56,762 nt of DNA from the NCBI GenBank assembly GCA_019247845.1, contig JAFBAL010000047.1, positions 1 through 56,762 on the forward strand, written 5' to 3'. The stretch comes from Alphaproteobacteria bacterium. GTDB taxonomy: Bacteria > Pseudomonadota > Alphaproteobacteria > Micropepsales > Micropepsaceae. The translations under genes were made by a program, and so were the position numbers. The notes beneath the pieces are model-generated. The model was not told the origin of the DNA. It did no database searches and saw nothing but the letters and a program-made list of their open reading frames with translations. How positions within the stretch are numbered: position 1 is the first letter of the stretch; the number at the start of each line of letters is the position of its first letter. Positions 14,293 through 22,090 of this stretch are shown piece after piece.

Positions 14293-14595
14293 GTTTGACC
14301 GGTCCCACTCCGCAGCCGCCGATTGTGCCCATGCAAAATTTCCGAAAGGTTATGCGATATAGGAGCGAATCGGGTCATTCCGGGTTAACGATGGGTGAAA
14401 CCGCGGACGCTTCGCTTAACCGTGCCGCGCCCATGCCGCGAATCGCGATTCGCGCCCGTCTTGGTTAGCAAACTGTGAATAACCGCCGCGCCAAACCTTG
14501 CGAATTAACGAACGATTTCTCCGGACGTTCAAGCTTCGTTAAGTTTGCCGGGCCACGATCCGCATAAGGAACGGGGCAGGATTCGAAAACGGTAA
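14293..14595. promoter_or_regulatory. Divergent control region between two histidine kinases
   Basis: 303 bases without a gene. It contains four GANTC sites (14367, 14440, 14447, 14580), two of them inside a perfect 14-base palindrome CGAATCGCGATTCG at 14439-14452. GANTC is the target of the cell-cycle methylase CcrM. TTAAC half-sites of CtrA type occur at 14385, 14416 and 14505, but none pair at the N7 spacing. Both genes start at the edges of the region, so promoters in both directions must lie inside. Methylation or CtrA control is inference. Confidence 0.6.
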
Positions 14596-16326
14596 ATGGC
14601 TGTTCACGAACACCTTCGCACCCCTGCCGCCGCCAACGAAGCGGCGCTGCGCAGGCTTTTCGTCAGTATACAGATGGCCAAGGCCGGACTTGGCGCGACT
14701 TTGGCGCTGGCGTTCCTGGCGCTGGTCGGCCATCCGGATTCGTATGAGTGGATCGCGCTCGTTGGCTTAATGGCGCCGGCGATTCTGGCGGCATTGGCGT
14801 TTACGAAAGCGCCGCTTTCGGCGCTGGAGCAGGCGGCGCTGGCGGTGTTCGCCGGCCTCATCGCCTATCTCGCGGTCTTAACGGGCGGCGTGACCTCGCC
14901 GCTGGTGGTGTGGCTGGTGCTGGTGCCGGCGGAAGCCGCGCTGGCCGGCGGACGCCCGGCGGTGGCGCGCGCCGCCGCCGCGTCCGCGATCGCATTGGCG
15001 CTGGTCGCCGGCGTCGAGGCGCTGCACGCGCTGCCGCCCTCGCGCCTGCCGTCGATGGATTGGGAGGTCTATGCGGTCTCGGTCTTCGCCGCGGTGATGC
15101 AGGCGGGCCTTGTCGCCGCGGCCGCGCAGGACCGCCAGCGCGCCGCCGACCAGGCCGCGGCCGAAGGCGCGGCGATGTACCGTTTCCTGGCCGACAACGC
15201 GATGGACCTGATCACGCGCCACGGCGCCGACGGCCGCATCCGTTTCGCGAGCCCCGCGGCACAGGGCCTGCTGGGCCAGGACCCCGAGGCGCTGCTCGGC
15301 GTGGCGCCGGCGGCGCTGGTCCATCCCGACGACCTGCGCGTCATCCAGGCCGCGTTCATGGAATCGAGCTATTTCGCGCGCGCCGCCGCCGCCGAGATCC
15401 GCCTGAAGCGCGCCGACGGCACCTTCGTCTGGGCCGAGATCCGCTGCCGCCCCGCGGCCCCCGCCAAGGGCAAGGCCGCCGACATCGTCGCCGTGACGCG
15501 CGACATCACCGAGCGCAAGGTGCACGAGCAGGCGCTGATCGAGGCGCGCGACCAGGCCGAAGGCGCCAACCGCGCGAAGTCCGCCTTCCTCGCCAACATG
15601 TCCCACGAGCTGCGCACGCCGCTGAACGCGATCATCGGATTCTCCGAAGTGATGACGCATGAGATGTTCGGACCCGTGGGCAGCCCCCGCTATCTCGAAT
15701 ATTCGCGGCTGATCCACGAGAGCGGCGCGCATCTGCTCGAGCTCATCAACGGCATCCTCGACATGTCGAAGATCGAGGCCGGCAAGTTCGAGCTCGGCGA
15801 AGAGATCTTCGATCTGGAAGAGGTGACGCAGGCCGCGGTGCGCTTCGTGCGCCAGCCGGCCGAGCGCGCCGGCGTGGCGCTCAAGGTCGCGATCGCGCCG
15901 GCGGCGCGCGTGATCTTCGCCGACAAGCGCGCGATCAAGCAGGTGCTGGTCAACCTGCTCACCAACGGCGTCAAGTTCACGCCGCGCGGCGGCGAGGTGC
16001 GGGTGACCGCGAGCCTGGACAGCAAGGGCGTCGAGATCGCGGTGAAGGATTCCGGCGTCGGCATCTCGGCCAAGGATCTCGAGCGGCTCGGCAAGCCCTT
16101 CGAGCAGGTCGAGGGCGAGCATGTGCGCGCCAAGGAAGGCACGGGCCTGGGCCTGGCGCTGGTCAAGGCGCTGGCCTCGATGCATGGCGGCGAGGCGACG
16201 ATCGAATCGACGCTCGGCGTCGGCACCACGGTGCATGTGCGCCTGCCTTACGCCGCCGTCGACGACAAGGGCGCGCGCGTAGCCCCGGCCGAAGCCAAGA
16301 TCATTCCCTTCAAGGGCGCGGCTTGA
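14596..16326 (+). CDS. Membrane-bound PAS histidine kinase, DivJ/PleC-like
   Basis: A 576-residue kinase. Residues 30-180 hold about five to six membrane helices with short loops (for example 32-45, 55-70, 82-97, 102-117, 128-142 and 160-176); residues 190-305 are a PAS domain (YRFLADNAMDLITRHGADGR); then a phosphoacceptor domain with His337 in FLANMSHELRTPLNAIIGFS and the ATPase domain with NLLTNGVKFTP, DSGVGIS and GTGLGLALVKA. The multi-span sensor plus PAS layout and the DMSKIEAGKFEL segment resemble the cell-fate kinases DivJ/PleC of Caulobacter, but orthology cannot be settled from the sequence alone. Its 3' end is tandemly repeated. Confidence 0.9.
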   Translation: MAVHEHLRTPAAANEAALRRLFVSIQMAKAGLGATLALAFLALVGHPDSYEWIALVGLMAPAILAALAFTKAPLSALEQAALAVFAGLIAYLAVLTGGVTSPLVVWLVLVPAEAALAGGRPAVARAAAASAIALALVAGVEALHALPPSRLPSMDWEVYAVSVFAAVMQAGLVAAAAQDRQRAADQAAAEGAAMYRFLADNAMDLITRHGADGRIRFASPAAQGLLGQDPEALLGVAPAALVHPDDLRVIQAAFMESSYFARAAAAEIRLKRADGTFVWAEIRCRPAAPAKGKAADIVAVTRDITERKVHEQALIEARDQAEGANRAKSAFLANMSHELRTPLNAIIGFSEVMTHEMFGPVGSPRYLEYSRLIHESGAHLLELINGILDMSKIEAGKFELGEEIFDLEEVTQAAVRFVRQPAERAGVALKVAIAPAARVIFADKRAIKQVLVNLLTNGVKFTPRGGEVRVTASLDSKGVEIAVKDSGVGISAKDLERLGKPFEQVEGEHVRAKEGTGLGLALVKALASMHGGEATIESTLGVGTTVHVRLPYAAVDDKGARVAPAEAKIIPFKGAA

Positions 16327-16371
16327 GCCGCGGGGCCATCAGGGCGCGGCTTTGAGCCGCGCGGGGCCATC
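16313..16371. repeat. Duplicated 3' end of the second kinase gene, with hairpins
   Basis: The 28 bases at 16313-16340, which contain the kinase stop codon, recur at 16341-16371 with three inserted bases; a fragment (TCGCGGCTTA) follows at 16376. Each copy carries a hairpin with arms GCGGCT and AGCCGC (GCGCGGCT/AGCCGCGC in copy 2). This could act as a terminator-like structure, but no T run follows. Confidence 0.8.
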
Positions 16372-16406
16372 AAAATCGCGGCTTAGGCTTTGTCGTTCCA
16401 AAATTT

Positions 16407-16532
16407 GTCATAGCCCGCGAATGCGGGCTACCCAGTGAGCTGCGGGAAGCTTTGCAGTTTTGCTCCTGCTTCGCCTTGCCACGCGACGGTGGGCAGAACC
16501 CGGCCGGGTGGCCCGCATTCGCGAGCCATGAC
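16407..16532. repeat. Palindromic REP-like repeat pair (inverted), no gene inside
   Basis: Copy 1 at 16407-16435 has the stem TAGCCCGC-GAAT-GCGGGCTA; copy 2 at 16504-16532 is in inverted orientation with stem GGCCCGC-ATTC-GCGAGCC (one mismatch in the stem). Both share the GTCAT end outside and the CCCAG end inside. They match the terminal repeats of the GIY-YIG element at 44520-44896. The 68 bases between them carry no obvious gene, so the pair looks like a BIME or non-autonomous relative. It lies between the kinase and the gene at 16547. Confidence 0.85.
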
Positions 16533-16546
16533 AAGTTGCGCGCGGC

Positions 16547-17137
16547 CTAGCGGCCGTCCGGCCCATAGACATACAGATCGAAATTGTTGTTGCCGACGCC
16601 GCCGATCCCGATCTTCGCGGTGCCGCCGTCGCAAGCCTGAACCAGCAGGCGGCGCCCTTGCGGCGTGGTCTCCGGCTTCATGCTCGCTCCGCCGACCCAC
16701 CAGTTGTTGGAGCCGTCGAACTGGTGGCCCTGGCCGATCACGACGTCCTTGCAGAGCAGATGGGTGTCGCCGGCCGCGATCGCGAGATCGCCGCGGATGC
16801 CGAAGTTGAGATCCTCGGGCAGCTTCGACTTTGCCGCGCCCGAGCCCAGCGCCGCGCCCGAACCGACCTGCGCGCGGAACCAGAAGCCCGTGTCGTAGGA
16901 GCCCTTGCGCCCCGCCATCACATAGATTTCGGCATAGTGCTTCTTCGTGTCGATATCGGTGGTGACGCCGCCCCAGGGCTGGCCCTTCGTCACCTCGTAC
17001 TGCTTGAGGTCGAAATGGAAGCCTTGGGAAAGATCGGGCGTCGAGAAATAGAACAGGTTCTTGCGCATCGTCTGCGCGTCGGCGTTCGCCGCAAGACACA
17101 GCACTGCGCCGAACACGGCGATCTTCGTCACGTTCAT
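16547..17137 (-). CDS. Exported protein of unknown function
   Basis: A 196-residue protein with a Sec signal at residues 1-22 (MNVTKIAVFGAVLCLAANADA, cleavage after ADA), chosen because GGGGGAG lies 7 bases before ATG 17137; an ATG at 17212 in frame would hide the signal. The mature protein is beta-rich with two cysteines (LLCKDV and VQACDGG) likely to pair, and has repeated glycine/asparagine turns (NNWWVGGAS, GGVGNNNFDLYVYGPDG). No enzyme motif found. The gene ends 15 bases from the inner palindrome pair. Secreted or periplasmic, role unknown. Confidence 0.78.
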   Translation of the reverse strand: MNVTKIAVFGAVLCLAANADAQTMRKNLFYFSTPDLSQGFHFDLKQYEVTKGQPWGGVTTDIDTKKHYAEIYVMAGRKGSYDTGFWFRAQVGSGAALGSGAAKSKLPEDLNFGIRGDLAIAAGDTHLLCKDVVIGQGHQFDGSNNWWVGGASMKPETTPQGRRLLVQACDGGTAKIGIGGVGNNNFDLYVYGPDGR

Positions 17138-17301
17138 GATGAACTCCCCCGTTTGCGTTTCGCACCTTAGGCAAAGCGCCGCGCGCAATCCAACCTTAAG
17201 GCGTGCACGCATGCGTCAAAAGCGTTCGGCGCCTCTCGTTTCGCTAGAACCGCCGCGCGCGGGGACGTAGGATGCGCGCCTATCGAAGGGGACCGACTTC
17301 C

Positions 17302-17840
17302 ATGACTACAAAAACCTTGGCCGTCCTTGCGGCGGCCGGCATTGCTTGCTTGGCGGATGCGGAACTGTCACGCAGGGCATCCACCAGGACATCTCCATCT
17401 CGTCGACGCCGCCCGGCGCGCGCTGCGATCTCACCAAGCCCGACGGCACCGTCGCGGGCACGGTGGAAGCGACGCCCGGCAAAGCGCATGTGCGCAAGAC
17501 CAAGTACGATCTGCTGATGACCTGCAAGCTGGCGGGCTATCAGGATGCCAGCACCTATCTCAAGAGCGGCATCGCCACCGGCACCTATGGCAACGTCATC
17601 CTCGGCGGCATGATCGGTTGGGGCATCGACTCCGCCGTCGGCGCCGACAACGAGTATCCGGCGACCGCGCAGGTGACGTTCATCCCGGGCTCGGGCCCCG
17701 CCCGCGCCGAGCACGACCGCGCAGCCGACCTCGGCTTCGGGCCTTCCCGGCACAAACTGATAAGCGACGGGCGGGGCGCCGCGACGCGCTTCGCCCATCC
17801 GTGCTGGCAATCGCGGTTCACGCGAACTAGTCTCGCGCGC
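17302..17840 (+). pseudogene. Decayed lipoprotein gene, upstream twin of the next gene
   Basis: The signal part starts at ATG 17302 (MTTKTLAVLAAAGIA) but the body, starting in the lipobox at about 17343 (LLGGCGTVTQGIHQDISISS), is in another frame, so a shift of one base lies within 17335-17350. The body is clearly homologous to the next gene: CGTVTQGIHQDISISSTPPG against CGAIVQGTRQEIAVTSTPAG, then CDLTKPDG/CDLKRPNG, and NEYPATAQVTFIP/NQYPHEAHVTLVP. After about residue 150 the frame continues without a stop into the next gene at 17841, so the natural end is also lost. A single reading error at the start cannot be excluded. Confidence 0.75.
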
Positions 17841-18308
17841 ATGAGACGTCGGCCTTTCCTCGTGCTCGCGATCTGTCTGGCGTGCGGCCTTTCGGGCTGC
17901 GGCGCGATCGTCCAGGGCACGCGCCAGGAGATCGCCGTCACCAGCACGCCCGCGGGCGCGCATTGCGACCTCAAGCGCCCGAACGGCTCGGTCGCGGCGA
18001 CGGTGGAGCGCACGCCCGAGACGGTGCGCGTGCGCAAGACCGGCGACGACCTGATGCTCGCCTGCACGCTCGCGGGCTATGCCGAGGCCGACCTGGCGCT
18101 GCCCAGCGACTACGGCTTCGCGGTGTTCGGCAATGTCGTGCTCGGCTATGGACCGGGCTGGGCGGTCGATCATCTCTCGGGCAGCGACAACCAATATCCG
18201 CACGAGGCGCATGTGACGCTCGTGCCCGCTTCGCCTTCGCAGCCGAAGCCGCAACTGGCGCCGCAACAGACGCCGCAACCCGCGCCGCAGCCGCCGGCCA
18301 AGCCGTGA
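17841..18308 (+). CDS. Lipoprotein with a Pro/Gln-rich tail
   Basis: A 155-residue lipoprotein: MRRRPFLVLAICLACGLSGC gives the lipobox LSGC with lipidated Cys20. The mature domain (GAIVQGTRQEIAVTSTPAGA, then CDLKRPNGSVAATVERTPET and LAGYAEADLALPSDYGFAVF) belongs to a family of alphaproteobacterial lipoproteins with a PEGA-like beta segment; the ending QPKPQLAPQQTPQPAPQPPA is a Pro/Gln linker that could reach through peptidoglycan. The ATG at 17841 is preferred over the long in-frame extension upstream because it restores the signal peptide. It overlaps the DUF1491 gene by GTGA. Confidence 0.82.
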   Translation: MRRRPFLVLAICLACGLSGCGAIVQGTRQEIAVTSTPAGAHCDLKRPNGSVAATVERTPETVRVRKTGDDLMLACTLAGYAEADLALPSDYGFAVFGNVVLGYGPGWAVDHLSGSDNQYPHEAHVTLVPASPSQPKPQLAPQQTPQPAPQPPAKP

Positions 18309-18643
18309 GCGCCACGCCGCGCCTGAAGTCGGGGATCTTCGTGCGCGCGCTGATCCGCCGCGCGCAGGTCGCCGGCGCGCAGGGCTTCGTCGTGCGCAAA
18401 GGCTCGGAAGAGGCCGGCGCGGTGTTCATCAAGGTCGCGCGCCTCGACGGCACCTCGTTCGTGCTCGCCCAGGCGCGCGCCGGCGACGGCGAGCTCGTCT
18501 GGACGCGGCCGCTCGGCGACGCCTGCGACGAGGCGCGGGCCTCGGCCTATTTCGAGCGCCAGGTGAAGTTCGACCCCGACATCTGGATCGTCGAGATCGA
18601 AGACCGCGAAGGCCGCGCCTTCGTCGACGAGAAGGTGGTGTGA
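18305..18643 (+). CDS. DUF1491 family protein
   Basis: A 112-residue cytoplasmic protein starting at GTG 18305, overlapping the previous stop codon (GTGA). The segment LKSGIFVRALIRRAQVAGAQ, followed by GFVVRKGSEEAGAVFIKVARLDG and a C-terminal FERQVKFDPDIWIVEIEDRE, is the DUF1491 signature seen in most alphaproteobacteria. Function is unknown; small and highly conserved, usually a single copy. It is co-transcribed with the lipoprotein gene. High confidence on the family, none on the role. Confidence 0.9.
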   Translation: MSATPRLKSGIFVRALIRRAQVAGAQGFVVRKGSEEAGAVFIKVARLDGTSFVLAQARAGDGELVWTRPLGDACDEARASAYFERQVKFDPDIWIVEIEDREGRAFVDEKVV

Positions 18644-18783
18644 GGGGGCGAAGCCGATCCGGTGCTCGGCGAGCTCGGTAAGCGCGTTTTCGGGCGTCAT
18701 ATGGCGGGGCGTCCCGCGCATGCGCCCCGGACGTCGCCCTGAACCTTGCGGCCTGTCTCCCCGCCTGCTACTCCCCCCGCCCC

Positions 18784-20355
18784 ATGAGCCAGCCGTCCGA
18801 GACCGAGGCCAAGCGTCCCCAGACGCCCGCCGCGCAAGCGCAGCGGCGGCGGACCTTTGCGATCATCTCGCATCCCGACGCCGGCAAGACGACGCTGACC
18901 GAGCAGCTGCTGCTGCTCGGCGGCGCGATCCATGCCGCGGGCCAGGTCAAGGCGCGCGGCGAGGCCCGTCGCGCGCGCTCGGACTGGATGAAGATCGAGC
19001 AGGAGCGCGGCATCTCGGTCTCGTCGGCGGTGATGACCTTCGAGTACAAGGGCGCGGTCTTCAACCTGCTCGACACGCCGGGCCACGAGGACTTTTCGGA
19101 AGACACCTATCGCACGCTGACGGCGGCCGATTCCGCGGTGATGGTGATCGACGCCGCCAAGGGCATCGAGGCGCAGACCTTGAAGCTGTTCGAGGTCTGC
19201 CGGCTGCGCGACATCCCGATCGTGACCTTCGTCAACAAGATGGACCGCGAGGCGCGCGATCCGTTCGAGCTCTTGGACGAGATTTCGGACCAGCTGCAGC
19301 TCGAGGTCGCGCCCATGGTGTGGCCCGCCGGCATGGGGCTGAACTTCAAGGGCGTGCTCGATCTCTATACGGACGAATTCGTGCCCTTCGGCGACGGCAA
19401 GGTCGAGGGCGCGGCGAAGGCCGCGTTCGAGGAGGAGGTCGAGCTCGCCAAGGGCGGGCTTGCGCGCTTTGACCACGCGGCCTATCGCGAGGGGCACCTG
19501 ACGCCGGTCTATTTCGGCTCGGCGCTGAAGCGCTTCGGCGTCGCCACGCTGCTCGACGCGCTGGCCAGGGAGGCGCCGCCGCCGCGGACGCAGGCGGCGC
19601 GCGGCCGCGACGTGCATCCCGCCGACGCCGACGTCTCGGGCTTCGTCTTCAAGGTCCAGGCCAACATGGACCCCAACCACCGCGACCGCGTCGCGTTCCT
19701 CAGGCTGTGCTCGGGCAAGTTCCGCCGCGGCATGAAGCTGAAGCAGTCCGGGACGGGAAAGCAGATCGGCGTGCACAACCCGATCCTGTTCTTCGCGTCT
19801 GAGCGCGAGACCGTCGACGAGGCGTGGCCGGGCGACATCATCGGCATCCCCAATCACGGCACGCTTCGCGTCGGCGACACGCTGTCGGAGACCGGCGAGG
19901 TCGTGTTCACCGGCATCCCCAATTTCGCGCCCGAGATCCTGCGCCGGGTCAGGCTCGGGGATCCGATGAAGCAGAAGCACCTCGCGCGCGCACTCACCAG
20001 CCTCGCCGAAGAGGGCGTGACGCAGGTCTTCAAGCCGATGCTCGGCAGCCAGTGGGTCGTCGGCGTCGTGGGCAGCCTGCAGCTCGACGTGCTCAAGTCG
20101 CGGCTCAACGCCGAATACGGCCTCGACGCCGATCTCGAGGCCTCGCCCTACGATACCGCGCGCTGGATCTCGGCCGAGCCGGCCGAGATCGAGAAGTTCG
20201 TCGCCGCCAATCGCGGGCAGATGGCGCAGGATCGCGACGGCGCGCCGGTGTTCCTGGCCAAGAGCCAGTGGGAGCTCGGCTACGTCGCGGGCAAGTTCCC
20301 GAACGTGAAATTCGCCAAGACCCGCGAGCGCGCCGACGTGATGGAAGAAGGCTGA
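18784..20355 (+). CDS. prfC: Peptide chain release factor 3
   Basis: A 523-residue GTPase that removes release factors RF1/RF2 from the ribosome after peptide release. G1 is ISHPDAGKTTLTE (about residues 28-40), G2 lies around GISVSSAVMTFEY, G3 is DTPGHEDFSEDTYRT, and G4 is NKMDREARD; the RF3-specific linker ARSDWMKIEQERGIS follows the standard pattern. Domains II and III (from about 285) include PNHRDRVAFLRLCSGKF and WVVGVVGSLQLDVLKSR, as in E. coli RF3. Length is normal (about 525-530). The start ATG 18784 is the first residue of the conserved N-terminal extension. Cytoplasmic. Confidence 0.96.
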   Translation: MSQPSETEAKRPQTPAAQAQRRRTFAIISHPDAGKTTLTEQLLLLGGAIHAAGQVKARGEARRARSDWMKIEQERGISVSSAVMTFEYKGAVFNLLDTPGHEDFSEDTYRTLTAADSAVMVIDAAKGIEAQTLKLFEVCRLRDIPIVTFVNKMDREARDPFELLDEISDQLQLEVAPMVWPAGMGLNFKGVLDLYTDEFVPFGDGKVEGAAKAAFEEEVELAKGGLARFDHAAYREGHLTPVYFGSALKRFGVATLLDALAREAPPPRTQAARGRDVHPADADVSGFVFKVQANMDPNHRDRVAFLRLCSGKFRRGMKLKQSGTGKQIGVHNPILFFASERETVDEAWPGDIIGIPNHGTLRVGDTLSETGEVVFTGIPNFAPEILRRVRLGDPMKQKHLARALTSLAEEGVTQVFKPMLGSQWVVGVVGSLQLDVLKSRLNAEYGLDADLEASPYDTARWISAEPAEIEKFVAANRGQMAQDRDGAPVFLAKSQWELGYVAGKFPNVKFAKTRERADVMEEG

Positions 20356-20453
20356 CCGGCGCACAAGGCTTGCTGCGCGCGAGCGTCGACGCGCAACGGT
20401 TGCCTTCCGCGCAAGGCTGTCGGAAGATGCGCGGTCAGCGTACCGCGTCAGAC

Positions 20454-20831
20454 ATGCCCGACACGATCATCCCGGCCGACGTCCGAGACCTGTTGCTCAA
20501 CAAGATCGACTCCGTCGCCGAGCTCGAGGCGCTGCTGCTGCTCAGGAAATCCGCCGACGAGGATTGGACGGCCTTGGGCCTGGCCAGGCGGCTCTATGTC
20601 GCCGAAAGCGCCGCGGTCGAATTGCTCGCGCGCCTCGCCGTTTCGGGGTTCTGCGTCTCAGCCGGCGGGCTCACCCGCTATCGGCCGTCGGACGAGGAGC
20701 TGCGCCGAACCGTCGACAGGCTGGCCGAGGCCTATGCGCGCTCGCTCATCGCGGTCACCAACCTCATCCACGCCAAGCCGTCGCGCATCCGGCAATTCGC
20801 CGACGCGTTCCGCTTCCGCAGGGAAAAATGA
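20454..20831 (+). CDS. Predicted winged-helix-like protein of a small membrane-protein operon
   Basis: A 125-residue protein. Residues about 15-75 (SVAELEALLLLRKSADEDW, then LGLARRLYVAESAAVELLARLAVSG) are predicted helix-turn-helix followed by a wing (GGLTRYRPSDEELRRTVDRL), the pattern of a compact MarR/winged-helix protein; a C-terminal helix (SLIAVTNLIHAKPSRIRQF) follows. I cannot name the family. ATG 20454 is used; ATG 20427 in frame would add nine residues. It lies 1 base before the gene at 20833, so the three genes are one transcript. This gene plus two small membrane proteins recur together in proteobacteria. A regulatory role is inferred. Confidence 0.72.
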   Translation: MPDTIIPADVRDLLLNKIDSVAELEALLLLRKSADEDWTALGLARRLYVAESAAVELLARLAVSGFCVSAGGLTRYRPSDEELRRTVDRLAEAYARSLIAVTNLIHAKPSRIRQFADAFRFRREK

Positions 20832-20832
20832 C

Positions 20833-21090
20833 ATGGCCGCGACGATCTACACCCTATGCGCGCTGGTCGCGCTTCTCTGCGCGGCGCTGCTCGTTCGCGC
20901 GTACCGGCGCAGCCGCTACCGGCTCCTGCTGTGGAGCGCGTTGTGCTTCTCGGGGCTGACGCTGAACAACGTGCTGCTGGTGATCGACAAGGTCGTGCTG
21001 CCCGATGTCGACCTCTCGGTCTGGCGCACCTCGGTCGCCCTGGCCTCGGTGAGCGTGCTATTGTTCGGGCTGATCTGGGACGCCGAGTGA
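20833..21090 (+). CDS. Small membrane protein, DUF5985-like
   Basis: An 85-residue protein with about three membrane helices (residues 4-24, 32-50 and 63-82) and little outside the membrane; the middle loop NVLLVIDKVVLPDVDLSVW carries the only charged stretch. Layout matches DUF5985, which usually occurs as two adjacent small genes, as here. Its last codon overlaps the next ATG by one base (TGATG), giving coupled translation. No known function; adjacent HTH-like gene suggests a membrane-signal module. Confidence 0.8.
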   Translation: MAATIYTLCALVALLCAALLVRAYRRSRYRLLLWSALCFSGLTLNNVLLVIDKVVLPDVDLSVWRTSVALASVSVLLFGLIWDAE

Positions 21091-21356
21091 TGGAAACGCT
21101 TCGTTCCCTGCTGTCCGGCGCGGTCGCGATGGCTTCGTTCACCGCCGCGCTGTTCTTCCTGCGCTTCTGGTTCGGCACGCGCGACCGGTTCTTCCTGCTG
21201 TTCGCGGCCGCCTTCGCGGTCTACGGCGCCTGCCAGCTGGCGCTCGGTCTGGCGGAAGGCTCGGACTACGAGCCGCTGTTCTATCTTCCCAGGCTCCTGA
21301 CCTTCGGGCTCATCGTGCTCGCGGTGGTGGGCAAGAACCGTTCGCGGGCGCGCTGA
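21090..21356 (+). CDS. Small membrane protein, DUF5985-like (second of pair)
   Basis: An 88-residue protein with about three membrane helices (residues 6-27, 32-52 and 64-82); the segment FFLRFWFGTRDRFFLLFAAAF gives the usual DUF5985 aromatic pattern with RD between helices. It directly follows its partner with a one-base overlap and ends 3 bases before the convergent DUF2336 gene. Both proteins are probably in one inner-membrane complex; this is inferred from the pairing only. Confidence 0.8.
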   Translation: METLRSLLSGAVAMASFTAALFFLRFWFGTRDRFFLLFAAAFAVYGACQLALGLAEGSDYEPLFYLPRLLTFGLIVLAVVGKNRSRAR

Positions 21357-21359
21357 CCT

Positions 21360-22049
21360 TCAGCCGCGCTCCTGCCAGAACCGCGTCAGCCGTCCGGCGG
21401 CGGCGTCGGGGATCGCGTCGTAGCCGGCAAGCTGCGACGGCGGGCAGCCCGCCATCAGCGCCACCGCGGAATAGGCGGCGCGGTCCAGGCCCGCGCCCTT
21501 GCACGCCACCGCAAGCGCCTCGCCCGAAGCGTCGTCGAGGATCGCCTGGGCGAGCGGGCGCCTGAGCGACAAGGCGCGCGCGAAGACCTCGGCGAAGGCG
21601 CCGTTGACGGTGCGCCGCGCGGCGCCGACCAGCGCCTCGCCGTCGGCGCGCGCGGGCGCGGGCTCGGTCGCGTCGGCATCGAGCGCGTCGTTGCGCTTGA
21701 GGATCTCGGCACGCAGGGAAGCGGGCGCGTCGAGGAAGAACTCGTTCAGCAGCGCGACCGGCAGCTCGTCGTGGCCCGACAGGGTGGGGGCGACCGCGGC
21801 GCGGCCGAAGCGGTCGGTCTCGCGCGCGGTCTTCTCGAACAGCGCCTCGAAAGGCGCGCGCATCGCCTGCGCATAGTCGGCCGGCCAGTCGACCAGGAGC
21901 CCGGCGAGCTCGCCCAGCAGCGCCGTGCGGCCCTCGGGGCCCTGCGCCGCCAGGTCGAGCAGATGGTTCAGGCGCTCGCGGGAAGACTGTGCGCGGGAAG
22001 ACTGTGCGCAGGAAGACTGGGACGATTGGGCGCCGAAGGTCTGTGCCAT
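21360..22049 (-). CDS. DUF2336-like helical-repeat protein
   Basis: A 229-residue soluble protein made of short helical pairs (HEAT-like), with segments such as RTALLGELAGLLVDWPADYA, LRAEILKRNDALDA and AFAEVFARALSLRRPLAQAI; this arrangement fits the DUF2336 proteins of alphaproteobacteria, some of which are linked to stress or surface regulation. I place it there with moderate certainty. The first 25 residues (AQSSQSSCAQSSRAQSSRER) come from a 15-base tandem repeat in the DNA and are probably disordered. ATG 22049 follows the array; alternative starts are unlikely. No partner gene is adjacent apart from the protease-like gene upstream. Confidence 0.65.
   Translation of the reverse strand: MAQTFGAQSSQSSCAQSSRAQSSRERLNHLLDLAAQGPEGRTALLGELAGLLVDWPADYAQAMRAPFEALFEKTARETDRFGRAAVAPTLSGHDELPVALLNEFFLDAPASLRAEILKRNDALDADATEPAPARADGEALVGAARRTVNGAFAEVFARALSLRRPLAQAILDDASGEALAVACKGAGLDRAAYSAVALMAGCPPSQLAGYDAIPDAAAGRLTRFWQERG
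21980..22024. repeat. Three tandem 15-bp units inside the DUF2336-like gene
   Basis: GGGAAGACTGTGCGC at 21980 and 21995, and a variant at 22010, encode the repeated AQSS(R/C) segments near the N-terminus on the minus strand. Because the unit is five codons, copy-number change would keep the frame. Confidence 0.85.
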
Positions 22050-22090
22050 GGACGCGACCTTAAGGGCGGCGCGTTAAGGTTTCGTTTTCC

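Noticed and set aside
22060..22077. Second CtrA box near the DUF2336-like gene
   Set aside because: The two TTAA are 14 bases apart, not the 11 required by TTAA-N7-TTAA.
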